Assembly: GCA_965206775.1 (NCBI GenBank)
Contig: CBDBKU010000002.1
Location: 434,001-498,000 of the forward strand
Length of the DNA: 64,000 nt
Direction of reading: 5' to 3'
DNA from: VXMF01 sp965206775
GTDB lineage: Bacteria > Acidobacteriota > Terriglobia > Bryobacterales > UBA6623
Every line of letters starts with the position of its first letter. Position 1 is the first letter of the stretch. A model generated the notes under the pieces. It saw only the letters and a program-made list of their open reading frames with translations. It had not been told where the DNA came from and did not search any database. The position numbers and the translations under genes were made by a program. Shown piece by piece: positions 34,710 to 45,298 of this stretch.

Positions 34710-36827
34710 CTAAGTGGCTAGCCAGTACGTCAACCCGATCGCCAGGGCAAGCCAGCATACAACGATCACAAGGTGATGGCGAAGCGTTCGCGGCCCGATT
34801 CTTTGTAGCGTCTCTCCCGCGTCGTGCGCAAGTCGGCCGAGACGCTGGAAGGTGCCGTCCGTTCCTCGCCGGTCAATGATTCTCCACAACCAGACTGACA
34901 ATCGGACGAGACCGCTCGCCACCTGATGCGGGGCGCGGTCGATCACTTTCGCCTCGGTGGTCCGTTCCAGCCAGCCTGCGCACAGGCGCACCAGGCTCGC
35001 GACACCGTGCACGGCGCGGTCGATCACTTTCGCCTCGGTGGTCCGTTCCAGCCAGCCTGCGCACAGGCGCACCAGGCTCGCGGCGCCGTGCACGGTGCGG
35101 TCGACCCCGCGCACGTCGACTTCCCGCCACAGCCAGCTCGAGACCCGGAGCGTCGGGTTCACGGCGACAGCCCGGTGGATCTCGTCGAAATAGAGCTTGT
35201 TCAGCAGGAGCACGTAAGCGGTCTTGGCCCATTCGCGGCTGCCGACAGGCACTGCGGCCGGCCTGACGTGGCCGTAGTACGCGAAGCCCCACCCGGCAAC
35301 AGCGGCTGCCAGCGGAGCGGCCAGCAATAGCGAGAGGCCTGCCGGCAGCGAGTCCGGCGGGCCGCCGGGCAGCGCCGGCCCCAGGAAACCGCTGAACTGC
35401 GACCACACTCCGGTCAGGAGTGTACCCGCAACAATGGCCGCAATGGCGAGGCCTGGCAGGTGGGGGGTCGAAAATAGCCTGGGCCGGGCGGTGACGGACC
35501 GGCCGACGGTTCCCCCAAACAGGGAAACGACACCGCGAAACGCGTACATCGCGGTCAGAAAGATTGTCGACAAGGCGATGACCCAGAAAGCGACTCGCGC
35601 CGACGGGACCTGCTGAGAGATCCAGATTTGCTCGTAGGGCCCCGAAAAGAGGACGAAAGGCGGTATGCAGGCCAGCAGCAACGCCCCCAGGGCCAAGGGC
35701 CGAAGCCGCTCTCCGCTGACCGCGCCGCCCCCGTTGCCGTGGGTGCCCGTCGCCTTCAGCGCATCCCCGGTGGAAAGGAACAGGAAACCCTTCAGGAAGC
35801 CGTGCGCTAGCAGGTGGAACACGGCAGCGCCGAACGCCCCGACACCGCAGGCGAAGATCATGAACCCTATCTGGCTGATCGTCGAGTATGCCAGCAACTT
35901 CTTGATGTCGCTCTGCGTGAGCGCGACAAGCGCCCCGTAGAGCGCAGTGACGGCGCCTACGACCGCAATCGCAACCATCGCGGCCGGCGCCAGGACCAAT
36001 AGGGGGCTGAGCCTGACCAGCAGGAACGGTCCGGCGTTCACCATCGTTGCTGCATGGATCAGCGCTGAGACCGGCGTTGGCGCCTCCATGGCGAACGGCA
36101 GCCATACGTGCATCGGGACCTGGGCCGACTTGCCTGCCGCGCCGATCAGCAGGCAAACAACGATCAAGGTGTTCGTTTTGATCTGGAGTCCAAGCAGGCC
36201 AAGCGTTTGGCCGTCGATGTCGGACGCCCGGGCGATGATCTCCTGGATGTCCAGCGTCCCGTACGTCGCGAACGTCAGGACCACACCGAAACCCAGGCCA
36301 ACATCGGCAACGGCGTTGACGAGGAAGGCTTTCGTCGCGGCCCGGCCAGCCTCGGGCCTCCCGGCCCAATGGGAGATCAGCAGGTACGAGCAGATTCCCA
36401 TGATTTCCCAGCAAATGAAGGTCACGAGCAGGTTGTTGCTCATGACGAGCATCGTCATGGCGGACGTGAAGAGCGCCATGACCGCGAAGAACCGCTGGTA
36501 CCGAGGATCGCCCGTCATGTATCGCGACGAGTAGACGTGAACCACGAAGCTAACGCCAGTCACCAATGGCAGAAGTAGAACGGTGAGCTGGTCAGCAAAG
36601 AGGCCGACATCGACGACGAGGCCGCCCACCTCAAGCAGGCGATAGAGCGAGGCGGAGATCGGGCCGCTTCCGGCAACCTCGGCCAGTGCCGCGACGGAAA
36701 GGGCGAACGACCCGGCCACAGCGGGAATCCCGACGCGGTGGCTCCTCTCGCCAAAGCGCCGGCCACCCATGGCGAGGATCAGGGCCGCCGCAAGCGGAAG
36801 CGCAGGAATCAGGACATAGAGGGACAT
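34710..36827 (-). CDS. NuoL/MrpA-N-terminal/DabB-like proton-translocating subunit
   Basis: A 705-residue NuoL-type membrane protein. The proton_antipo core is clear: FICWEIMGICSYLLISHWAGRPEA (lateral Glu), KSAQVPMHVWLPFAMEAPTPVSALIHAATMVNAG, and LTQSDIKKLLAYSTISQIGFM. After about residue 540 the NuoL lateral-helix region is unusual: it contains a 27-residue unit (VHGAASLVRLCAGWLERTT plus EAKVIDR) twice, encoded by an 81-bp tandem duplication, then a third divergent copy. A final hydrophobic helix (LVIVVCWLALAIGLTYWL) ends the protein. In an operon with DabA it is the natural DabB candidate; in the Mrp frame it supplies the MrpA N-terminal half. Both roles may coincide. Confidence 0.88.
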   Translation of the reverse strand: MSLYVLIPALPLAAALILAMGGRRFGERSHRVGIPAVAGSFALSVAALAEVAGSGPISASLYRLLEVGGLVVDVGLFADQLTVLLLPLVTGVSFVVHVYSSRYMTGDPRYQRFFAVMALFTSAMTMLVMSNNLLVTFICWEIMGICSYLLISHWAGRPEAGRAATKAFLVNAVADVGLGFGVVLTFATYGTLDIQEIIARASDIDGQTLGLLGLQIKTNTLIVVCLLIGAAGKSAQVPMHVWLPFAMEAPTPVSALIHAATMVNAGPFLLVRLSPLLVLAPAAMVAIAVVGAVTALYGALVALTQSDIKKLLAYSTISQIGFMIFACGVGAFGAAVFHLLAHGFLKGFLFLSTGDALKATGTHGNGGGAVSGERLRPLALGALLLACIPPFVLFSGPYEQIWISQQVPSARVAFWVIALSTIFLTAMYAFRGVVSLFGGTVGRSVTARPRLFSTPHLPGLAIAAIVAGTLLTGVWSQFSGFLGPALPGGPPDSLPAGLSLLLAAPLAAAVAGWGFAYYGHVRPAAVPVGSREWAKTAYVLLLNKLYFDEIHRAVAVNPTLRVSSWLWREVDVRGVDRTVHGAASLVRLCAGWLERTTEAKVIDRAVHGVASLVRLCAGWLERTTEAKVIDRAPHQVASGLVRLSVWLWRIIDRRGTDGTFQRLGRLAHDAGETLQRIGPRTLRHHLVIVVCWLALAIGLTYWLAT
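34932..35082. repeat. 81-bp tandem duplication inside the NuoL-like gene
   Basis: Bases 34932-35001 and 35013-35082 are identical over 70 bases, with an 81-base period (27 codons, frame kept). A third, diverged partial copy follows (from about 35083, CCGTGCACGGTGCGGTCGA). The repeat adds 27 residues to the C-terminal amphipathic region. Confidence 0.93.
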
Positions 36828-36872
36828 CCTACCGGGACCCCCTCCTAGCGCGTGGCATGCCGTGCCTGTCTG

Positions 36873-38342
36873 TCATATCGCAAGACCGCTCGTCGCAGAC
36901 ATCAGCGCCTTGATGATCTGATCGTTCCAGAGACCTAGCCCGATCATCGCCGCGGCGAGCGCGGCCATGCTGGCGCGCAACGCCAAGGGCGTGGCCGCCC
37001 GTTCCATCCCAGCGTCCTCGGTGCCGCGGCGAACGAGCCTCTCCAGCAACTGCGCGAAATATCCGAGAGTCACCAGCGTAGTCAGGACGACGGCCCCGAC
37101 CGCCAGGTAGTTTTCCGCCTCCAAGGCGCCTAGGAGAATGCGCAGCTTCCCGAAAAACCCGCCGGTCGGCGGAAGTCCGATCATGCCGAGACCGGCGACC
37201 ACGAACGTCGCGATCACCCATGGGTTTCGAATCTGGGCGCGACCGGCGTCGTCGAGCGAGCGCACGCCGTATCGCTCGGCGAGAAATCCCGCAAGTACAA
37301 ACAGCGCGCACTGCATCACCGCGTCGTTCAGCAAGTAGTACAGGCCCCCGGTCAGACCCGTCTGGTTGGCTTGGCCGACTCCGATCAGCACCAGGCCGAC
37401 GTGAGAGATTCCTCCGTAGGCGAACATGCGCTTCAAATCGCTCTGGCTCAGTGCGATGCATGCTCCCGCGACGGACGCCACCATTCCCAGGGCGGAAACC
37501 AGTGTGAAGATGCCTACGTCTCCCTGCGCACCGCCGGCTGGCATTACCCAGAAGAGGACTCGGACCCAGACCAGCAGTGCAATCTTCGTGACCAAGCTGG
37601 CCAGCAACGGCACGGCCGCCGTCGGCGCGTCGCTGTAAGCGTCGGGAAGCCAGCCGTGCAGCGGTATGAGCGCCATCTTGATCGCTAGTCCGATGAACAT
37701 GAAGATCAGACCGCCGACGACCGCCTTGGACTCAAGTAGTCCGGGCACTCGCTGAGCTAAATCCGCGATGTTCAACGCGCCGGTCGCAGCATAGAAGTAG
37801 CCGACGCCGAGCAAGTAGAACGCCGTGCCGAGGGCACCCATGAGCAGGTATCGAAACGCCGAGACCAGCGCCCTCCCGCCCGGCACGGCCACCAGCGCGT
37901 ACGCAGACAGGGAAACGACCTCGAGGAACACGAAGACGTTGAACAAGTCCCCCGCGTAGACCGCGCCGCTCAGCCCGGCAACCAGCAGCAGCACGATCGT
38001 GTGATACGGAATCGGGTGCTGGGCGTGCGTGCGATCGACGACTGTCCCGCCGTAGACGAGGCAGAGCACGGCGAGAGCACTTACCCCAGTGACCATGGTT
38101 GCCGCGACGGAGTCCACGAGCCATTCGATTCCCACCGGAGGCAGCCAGCCGCCGAACGAGTACCTGATCGCGCCGTTCGCAAGCACGACCGAAAGGCTTG
38201 CGACGGAGAGGACCGCCATCGCGGCAACCGCCAGCAAGGCGAGGGGCCGGCAGATTCCCGTCCTTCGGCGACCGGCCAGCGGCATGCAAAGCGCCGTGGC
38301 CAGCGGGGTTAGGAATACCAGCGCTGGAAGATGTTCAGTCAT
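36873..38342 (-). CDS. mrpD: Mrp antiporter subunit D
   Basis: A 489-residue NuoN/MrpD-like proton-translocating subunit. Motifs include AGDLFNVFVFLEVVSLSAYALVA (the lateral glutamate with the Mrp-typical FNVFVFLE), KMALIPLHGWLPDAYSDAPTA and LSQSDLKRMFAYGGISHVGLV. DLFNxFVxxE distinguishes MrpD from complex I NuoM/N. Its ATG overlaps the mrpC stop by four bases. It works with MrpA-G as a cation/proton antiporter. Confidence 0.92.
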   Translation of the reverse strand: MTEHLPALVFLTPLATALCMPLAGRRRTGICRPLALLAVAAMAVLSVASLSVVLANGAIRYSFGGWLPPVGIEWLVDSVAATMVTGVSALAVLCLVYGGTVVDRTHAQHPIPYHTIVLLLVAGLSGAVYAGDLFNVFVFLEVVSLSAYALVAVPGGRALVSAFRYLLMGALGTAFYLLGVGYFYAATGALNIADLAQRVPGLLESKAVVGGLIFMFIGLAIKMALIPLHGWLPDAYSDAPTAAVPLLASLVTKIALLVWVRVLFWVMPAGGAQGDVGIFTLVSALGMVASVAGACIALSQSDLKRMFAYGGISHVGLVLIGVGQANQTGLTGGLYYLLNDAVMQCALFVLAGFLAERYGVRSLDDAGRAQIRNPWVIATFVVAGLGMIGLPPTGGFFGKLRILLGALEAENYLAVGAVVLTTLVTLGYFAQLLERLVRRGTEDAGMERAATPLALRASMAALAAAMIGLGLWNDQIIKALMSATSGLAI

Positions 38343-38716
38343 CCCAGTTTCTTCAAGATCTCGTCCTCGTCCAAGCTGCCGAAACTGCGGTAGATCCGGG
38401 CGACCAGGGCCAGGGAGACGCCAAGGGTCGCGATCTGCACCACGATCGCTGTCAGAGTTAGAACCTGCGGGAGGGGGTTGACGTATGCGGCTGCATCGAA
38501 GCGACTCGCCCCGCTCAGGATCACGGGCACCGTCGCGCCGTCCTTGGCGCCGGTCGTGACGAGAAAGAAGATGATGCTTGTCTGCACGAGGTAGAGCCCG
38601 ATCAGCTTCTTTACGAGATTGTGGTGGGTGATGGTGATGTACAGGCCCCAGAGCAGGAGCAGCACAAAGGCAACGAGATTCGGCCGGTGCAGGGCAGCGT
38701 CGACGAACTCAGGCAT
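38339..38716 (-). CDS. mrpC: Mrp antiporter subunit C (NuoK-like)
   Basis: A 125-residue NuoK homologue with three membrane helices (LVAFVLLLLWGLYITI; KLIGLYLVQTSIIFFLV; LPQVLTLTAIVVQIATLGVSLALVARIY). The LTLTAIVVxxAxLGVSLAL motif is the MrpC/NuoK signature. ATG at 38716 overlaps the end of mrpB by eight bases, and its stop overlaps mrpD by four. The tail is acidic (LDEDEILKKLG). Confidence 0.9.
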   Translation of the reverse strand: MPEFVDAALHRPNLVAFVLLLLWGLYITITHHNLVKKLIGLYLVQTSIIFFLVTTGAKDGATVPVILSGASRFDAAAYVNPLPQVLTLTAIVVQIATLGVSLALVARIYRSFGSLDEDEILKKLG

Positions 38717-39161
38717 CGGCGCGCCCCTCTTCCCCGCTGCGCGACAGGCTGAAGACGATCGAGACCGCCGCGACGGCCACATCCAGCGCAACCCCGATCT
38801 GGGTCAGCAAGATCCCTGCGTAGCGCCGGCTGGCATCCGGGAAGCCAGGTATGGGGGCCTGCGAGTAGTTCAGGAACTCGCCGCCGCCTATCAGGCAAAG
38901 GCCGCCGACCGCAACGAATATAAGCAGCCCGACACCGTCGCCGGACAGCAACTTCTTTGCCCGCCTCGCAGACAGCCCGGCATCACCGAAAAGCAGCAAT
39001 CCAAGCACGAGGCTGGCCGCGATCATCACTCCCGCAACAAAGCCGCCGCCCGGACCGTACTGTCCAAAGAAGAGTACGTAAAGGGCGAAGAGCTGGACCA
39101 GCGGAACCAGCAGAGAACCTGCCCGCCGGACAATTAGGCTCTCAAATCGCGCCTCGATCAT
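38709..39161 (-). CDS. mrpB: Mrp antiporter subunit B
   Basis: A 150-residue MnhB/MrpB protein with four helices. The conserved GQYGPGGGFVAGVMIAAS motif (about 33-50) is diagnostic: MrpB proteins have xxPGGGFxAG. The rest (GVGLLIFVAVGGLCLIGG; ALDVAVAAVSIVFSLS) fits the family. It overlaps the preceding gene by ATGA and mrpC by eight bases. Confidence 0.92.
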   Translation of the reverse strand: MIEARFESLIVRRAGSLLVPLVQLFALYVLFFGQYGPGGGFVAGVMIAASLVLGLLLFGDAGLSARRAKKLLSGDGVGLLIFVAVGGLCLIGGGEFLNYSQAPIPGFPDASRRYAGILLTQIGVALDVAVAAVSIVFSLSRSGEEGRADA

Positions 39162-39688
39162 TCAGGATCCCTCCTGGACAGAAGCCAGCAAGCGACGCCG
39201 GAAGTGAAAACCACCACCGTTTCTATGAGGGTGTCGAGAGCCCGGTAGTCCATCAGGACGGACGTGACGACGTTGGGGGTCCGGGTATCGGCGAGGCTGT
39301 TCTTGAGATAGTACGGAGACACGTGAGTGCTGGCCGGCGAGCCGGGGTCGCCGAACGCCGGCAAGTCGCTCGCTGCATACAGCAGGAAAAATCCCAGCAG
39401 CAGCAGCGCAAAGACCGCGGCGACCGGAGGGTGGGGCCGCCGGATGCGAGTATCTGCGGGAGCCGTTCGGAACAACGTGACAAGAAAGAAGACCGTGGCC
39501 AGCCCGGCGCCGACGACGGCCTCGACGAACGCCACGTCGGCAGCTCCCAGCCACGCCCAGATGAGCGCCAGGAAGAAGCTGTACGATCCCAGAAGGAGGA
39601 CGGCGCTGATCAGATCCTTGACGATGATCGCACCGCCTGCCGTCAGGATCAGCAGCACCAGCAACGGCAATTCGAACGAGTACGTCAT
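39158..39688 (-). CDS. MrpA C-terminal domain-like protein (MbhD/MbhE, DUF4040)
   Basis: A 176-residue protein with five or so helices. The first part (IVKDLISAVLLLGSYSFFLALIWAWLGAADVAFVEAVVGAGL) is the DUF4040/MbhD domain, which carries the acidic residue for the sodium pathway in Mrp and Mbh complexes. The second part (STHVSPYYLKNS... TPNVVTSVLMDYRALDTLIETVVVF) matches MbhE or the MrpA end. In most bacteria these are the C-terminal portion of MrpA; here it is a separate gene, as in archaeal Mbh/Mrp modules. It overlaps mrpG and mrpB by four bases each. Confidence 0.85.
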   Translation of the reverse strand: MTYSFELPLLVLLILTAGGAIIVKDLISAVLLLGSYSFFLALIWAWLGAADVAFVEAVVGAGLATVFFLVTLFRTAPADTRIRRPHPPVAAVFALLLLGFFLLYAASDLPAFGDPGSPASTHVSPYYLKNSLADTRTPNVVTSVLMDYRALDTLIETVVVFTSGVACWLLSRRDPE

Positions 39689-39984
39689 CGCCTGTCTTCC
39701 CCGATCGGCTTCTCGCCGGCGCGCAGCGCCGCCCGGACCGTGGCGTGCGAGATGACTGGATTCACAAGGTAGAGCAAGGCCAGCACCACCAAGATCCGGA
39801 ACGTGTTGGCGGTGAATCCGTGATACACGGCGAGCCCGGCCAGAAGGAAGAACGCGCCTAGCGCGTCGGTCAGCGCAACGGCATGGGACCGCGCGAAGAC
39901 GTCCGGCAGGCGCACCATGCCCACGGCTGCGACGACCAGAAAGAAGAGGCCAACCGCGATAAGTGCCGTCACTAGCGCCGACAT
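39685..39984 (-). CDS. mrpG: Mrp antiporter subunit G
   Basis: A 99-residue MnhG/PhaG protein. Three helices, with the conserved VGMVRLPDVFARSHAVALTDALG (about 21-43) and the terminal VILVV-type segment ending NPVISHATVRAA. The RLPDxxxRxHAxxxxDxLG pattern is the family signature. Its ATG adjoins the mrpF stop directly, and its stop overlaps the next gene by four bases. Confidence 0.93.
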   Translation of the reverse strand: MSALVTALIAVGLFFLVVAAVGMVRLPDVFARSHAVALTDALGAFFLLAGLAVYHGFTANTFRILVVLALLYLVNPVISHATVRAALRAGEKPIGEDRR

Positions 39985-40245
39985 CTATGGTCTCCCTCTC
40001 TGCTCGAGGTACTTCGCTATAGCCAGCGAGCCGATCAGCATGAGCAGCGCGTAGCCCGTCGCGATGTCGACGAACATATCGACGCGCTCGTAGACCGTTC
40101 CGATGACGATCAGGAGAATGATTGCCTTCGTGGAGATCCCGTTCAATCCGAGAACCCGGTCATAGAGCGTCGGTCCGCGGATGACTCGGTACAAGTACAT
40201 CACGATCAGGATCGCGATCAGGTTCAGGACGAGCAGGAGGTTCAT
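39985..40245 (-). CDS. mrpF: Mrp antiporter subunit F
   Basis: An 86-residue MnhF/PhaF protein with three helices. The conserved YRVIRGPTLYDRVLGLNGISTKAI motif (about 19-42; RxxxGPTxxDRVxxLN) is diagnostic. The ATG at 40245 overlaps the mrpE stop by ATGA, which fixes the start; longer frame sequence upstream is the mrpE gene in another frame. Confidence 0.93.
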   Translation of the reverse strand: MNLLLVLNLIAILIVMYLYRVIRGPTLYDRVLGLNGISTKAIILLIVIGTVYERVDMFVDIATGYALLMLIGSLAIAKYLEQRGRP

Positions 40246-40736
40246 TCCCTCTCGCCTCCGGAGCCGAAAACACTGGCAACTTTCCGTTCCAGGCGACCGC
40301 TCGTTACGTCCCGCCCCGACGCGTCGTCCATCGCGTGGACGACAAGCTCCTCGGCGCCTGCCTCGACCGTGACCGTTCCCGGAGTCAGCGTGATGGAGTT
40401 GCCCATGAGCATCACCGCGTCGTCGTTGCCCAGCCGGACCCGATGCCGAAAGAGGTACGGCTTGATCGGGAGGCGAGGGTGCAGGATGAGGTAGGAAAGA
40501 TGCAGCCCGCTCAGCAGGATCCTGCCGAAGAGCCAGGGAAAGTAAAGCAGCGCGTGTCCCCAGCGGACGCTGTACGTCCTTGACACGGACGGATCCGTGC
40601 GAAGCAGGGCGATGACTAGAGCGCTCGCCAGGCCGACCGCCATATGGGCCGGCCTGAAGCTCTCTGACAGCAGCAGCCAGAGAACGAACAGAACCAGCGT
40701 CCGAAAGGCCAGCCGTTTCCAATATCGGTTGCGCAT
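40242..40736 (-). CDS. mrpE: Mrp antiporter subunit E
   Basis: A 164-residue MnhE/PhaE protein. Two N-terminal helices (LVLFVLWLLLSESF; AVGLASALVIALL) lead to the family hallmark FRHRVRLGNDDAVMLMGNSITLTPGTVTVE (NSITLTPGT) and a cytoplasmic alpha/beta tail. It begins four bases after the dabA stop, tying DabA to the Mrp genes in one transcript. Confidence 0.92.
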   Translation of the reverse strand: MRNRYWKRLAFRTLVLFVLWLLLSESFRPAHMAVGLASALVIALLRTDPSVSRTYSVRWGHALLYFPWLFGRILLSGLHLSYLILHPRLPIKPYLFRHRVRLGNDDAVMLMGNSITLTPGTVTVEAGAEELVVHAMDDASGRDVTSGRLERKVASVFGSGGERE

Positions 40737-40740
40737 GAAT

Positions 40741-43524
40741 CTAGGCGGCCTGCTTCTGCGGCAATCCGCTCCAGCTTGCGTCGGGACTGTAGCGATGAAA
40801 CTCGTTCGTTTCGGGAGTGAACGCTACGAGATTCACCCATTGGTTGTGGAACAGGGCCTGCAGAACGTCGTGCTTCTGGATGATCCGGGAAATCCGGGCG
40901 GTCGGCGCCTCGATGATTGCCAGCAGGCGCATCGGCTCGTGGTATCGCCGCGGGCCGTCCGCCACGCCTTGCAAGGGAAGGCCCCCTTGCAAGTCTCCCT
41001 GGCTCCCCAGCATGACGCCCACTCCGCCGACTACGTTGTGGATCACCTTGCTGCCGCTGCCGTAGACCCAAGGGTCCACAGAGGAAAAGTAGTACTCCAT
41101 GTTGATCCACTCGCCGACAATCAGGGGAGCGGTCATGATTCGCTCCAGGATCCCGCCATCGCTGTCCGACGACGGGTCGTAGGAATGCAGGAACACCCTC
41201 GATTCCAGGTCCAGTCCCTTGGTCAGCTCCCGCCTTCCGATCAGGAACGCCGCGTTGCTCGAGAGCCCCCATTCCGGACGGGGATTCGCCCAATCGAGGC
41301 TCCGGCCCAGCACATGAATCGCTGCCTGGGGGGGCTTGAGACCCTGCGGCGCTCCGGGCAGCTTCGCAAGGCGCTCGCGCGCCTGGACGGCGCCGGCTTC
41401 AACCAGGTCTGCGTCTAGCTGGCGCAGGTCCTCCGCGTGGCTTGGCGGCAGGTCTATCTGGTCGTAGAATGTGACTCGGTCCGTGGTTGTGTCGTGCTTT
41501 CCCGCGACGAACCGGACATCATCCGGTATTTCGATGCCCTGCGCCGCGATCGCCCCCCGGACTTCGGGATCATTCGCGGCCGCGGCGAAAACACGGGCGT
41601 TCGGATCGCCGTGCGCCCCGCCGCAGGCGCCGCAATTGTAGGCTGCGGCGTACGGATTGTTGTCGGATTCGGCACCGTGCCCGCACACGATTACCAAACG
41701 GGCCAGCCGCTCGGTCAATCCGATCATGCGCAAGCCGTTGGCGACGAATGTCGCCCTTTCCTCGACCGTGAAGCCCGCCGGGCCTCGGGACCCGGTCTCG
41801 ATCCTGTCGACAGGCAGGTGCGTCTTCAGCTCGTTCCGGAAGCGACTCCGGACCCAGGCCCGCAGCCGGCCGTACGGCCGGTGGGCCAGCGTCTTGCCGG
41901 CCAGCCCGATGCTGAACAGAATTCCCAATGCGTCTACCAGCATGAACGCCCCGACCGGATTCCGTTTGAGGTCGTGGAACAGGTCATCACCGAGACGCCG
42001 CCAGCGCGTTCCCGAGGCGTAGCGCTCCAATGGGTCTTCCTCGCCTGGCCGAGGCTCCTCGTCGACCGCGCGCCCTGGCTTGAGCAGTACCGGGCACAGC
42101 GCAAGCCGATCATGGCTGTCGAATGCTTGGTGGCTGATGGGCACTCCGAAGAACCCGGCATAGCCGAAGGTTTCGTAAGGGCCCTGGGCCTCTATATGGC
42201 GTCGGAACGGTTCAGAGCGAGCGTCGATGCAGAATAACAGCTGCGCTCGCGGCCTCTCGCCGGACGGTCGGTCCCCCCCGCGGCGCGCTGCGATCTTCCC
42301 GAGAATTCGCTCAGCGTAGGAATCCTCGTAAGCTGCCAGCCATACCGGTCCATGACGGTCCTCAGGAAGGCGATCCATCCACCGCAGCAGGGCTCGTACG
42401 CCGTCGGCAGACAGCTCTCGAACCTGCCGGGCGGTCAGCCCGAGGCGCACTGCAAGCAGATACAGGCGGCTCGAGGCAGGCCCGGGACGATCGCCCCCGG
42501 CAGGATTTTCCGGGTGCTGGCGCGCATAGGACCGGACTCCTGAGAGGGTTCCGGCCACGCCGAGAGCCCTTCGGCACACCGCGCCGACGAGCTCGGCCTC
42601 GTAGAAGAGCCGTACGGCGAGGTATTCTGCCAAATCGACCGGGTGCTCGCGCTGCCCTGGGTACTGAGGGTTCTCGCTCCGCCACCGAATGAACCCGGCC
42701 CATCCCGGGAGCTGCGCCAGCATGCGGGCCTGGTAGTCGACCCAGCGCTCTCGCGGGATTTCCAGGCGGTCCAAGCCAAGCGCTATCGCCTCCTCGGGCG
42801 ATTCGGGAAGGGCGCGGACCTTCGAAGCGAAACGCCGGATCCCGAGGAATCGGCCGGACCGGTCCCGAGGCGCCAGATCCCTCCAACTGCGGTAAAAGCC
42901 TTCCGATCGGAGAGGCATCCCCCATCCTGCCATCCCCTCGTCCAGGAAAGCCGCCGACCACTTGACCATCTGCTCGTTGATCGGCTCCACGACCGAGGAT
43001 CCCGCCAGCGTTCCGACCCAGTCGCTGAGCGTGCGCCAGCTCGGCAAGTCTGCTCCGCCAGCCGGCCCCTCAGGATCCCGGTCCAGGGACTCGCACGCCG
43101 CCATGGAAGCCTCCAGGAGTTCCGACCGGCCGTCAGCCTTTGCATGCCACTCAAGCACCGGCTTCCCTGGCGCCTCGACGCCTTGGGTGACCTGGATCCA
43201 GAGAACCTCGTCCGGCTCGATCAATCGGCCGCCGGCTCGCACGGGATCCGAGTCAATCTGCGGACACGCGAGACCCAGCGCGTGCCGCAGGTGCTTGTCC
43301 TTGATCCGTCCCTGGCGGCGGAGATCTCGATACTCGCTGTTGGAAAGAAAGCCGGCTCCCCCGATCACGCGAGCCGCTTCCTGCACGGCTTCGGCGAACG
43401 GAAGGTTCTCGTAGCCGCGAACCGGGTTCCGATACGCGAACGTCTTCAGAGGCCAGATCTGGGCGACGGGCCGGCCAGACTCGATGACCTGCTGGCGCAG
43501 CGCCTTTTTTTGATCAGGACCCAT
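40741..43524 (-). CDS. dabA: DabA-like inorganic carbon transport protein (DUF2309/UPF0753)
   Basis: A 927-residue soluble or peripheral protein of the DabA family, which resembles a beta-carbonic anhydrase and works with a NuoL-like partner to take up CO2 as bicarbonate, driven by an ion gradient. The four zinc-site residues are all present with family spacing: Cys432 and Asp434 in LLFCIDARSE, His616 in VCGHGAESDNNPYA, and Cys631 in YNCGACGGAHG. Other motifs (PLKTFAYRNP, SDSDGGILERIMTAPLIVGEWINMEYYFSSVD, GSKVIHNVVGGVGVM) are typical. Length is normal for a long DabA. It is flanked by a SulP-type transporter and a full set of Mrp genes, which is not the usual two-gene dabAB operon. Confidence 0.94.
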   Translation of the reverse strand: MGPDQKKALRQQVIESGRPVAQIWPLKTFAYRNPVRGYENLPFAEAVQEAARVIGGAGFLSNSEYRDLRRQGRIKDKHLRHALGLACPQIDSDPVRAGGRLIEPDEVLWIQVTQGVEAPGKPVLEWHAKADGRSELLEASMAACESLDRDPEGPAGGADLPSWRTLSDWVGTLAGSSVVEPINEQMVKWSAAFLDEGMAGWGMPLRSEGFYRSWRDLAPRDRSGRFLGIRRFASKVRALPESPEEAIALGLDRLEIPRERWVDYQARMLAQLPGWAGFIRWRSENPQYPGQREHPVDLAEYLAVRLFYEAELVGAVCRRALGVAGTLSGVRSYARQHPENPAGGDRPGPASSRLYLLAVRLGLTARQVRELSADGVRALLRWMDRLPEDRHGPVWLAAYEDSYAERILGKIAARRGGDRPSGERPRAQLLFCIDARSEPFRRHIEAQGPYETFGYAGFFGVPISHQAFDSHDRLALCPVLLKPGRAVDEEPRPGEEDPLERYASGTRWRRLGDDLFHDLKRNPVGAFMLVDALGILFSIGLAGKTLAHRPYGRLRAWVRSRFRNELKTHLPVDRIETGSRGPAGFTVEERATFVANGLRMIGLTERLARLVIVCGHGAESDNNPYAAAYNCGACGGAHGDPNARVFAAAANDPEVRGAIAAQGIEIPDDVRFVAGKHDTTTDRVTFYDQIDLPPSHAEDLRQLDADLVEAGAVQARERLAKLPGAPQGLKPPQAAIHVLGRSLDWANPRPEWGLSSNAAFLIGRRELTKGLDLESRVFLHSYDPSSDSDGGILERIMTAPLIVGEWINMEYYFSSVDPWVYGSGSKVIHNVVGGVGVMLGSQGDLQGGLPLQGVADGPRRYHEPMRLLAIIEAPTARISRIIQKHDVLQALFHNQWVNLVAFTPETNEFHRYSPDASWSGLPQKQAA

Positions 43525-43548
43525 TGGGCAACTTCGATGGCAGACGTC

Positions 43549-45129
<1,581 letters not shown>

Positions 45130-45253
45130 CAATCCATCGTACCCGACCAATTTTCTTGGAAGCAAGCGAGTTCCCGCACTGGGAATCGCGCGACGCCGCG
45201 GCTGCAGTCAGGAAGATCCCGGGCGCAAGCGGTTCCGTACCACATACTATCTA

Positions 45254-45282
45254 AGGTTTCGATGATACGCTGATAGAAACCT
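45254..45282. repeat. Inverted repeat upstream of the IS630 relic
   Basis: AGGTTTC (45254-45260) and GAAACCT (45276-45282) form a seven-pair stem with a 15-base loop, between the divergent SulP start and the IS630 relic. It could be part of the element's left end or an operator for either gene. Not a verified terminal repeat. Confidence 0.35.
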
Positions 45283-45298
45283 CGGGAGGAGAGCTTCC

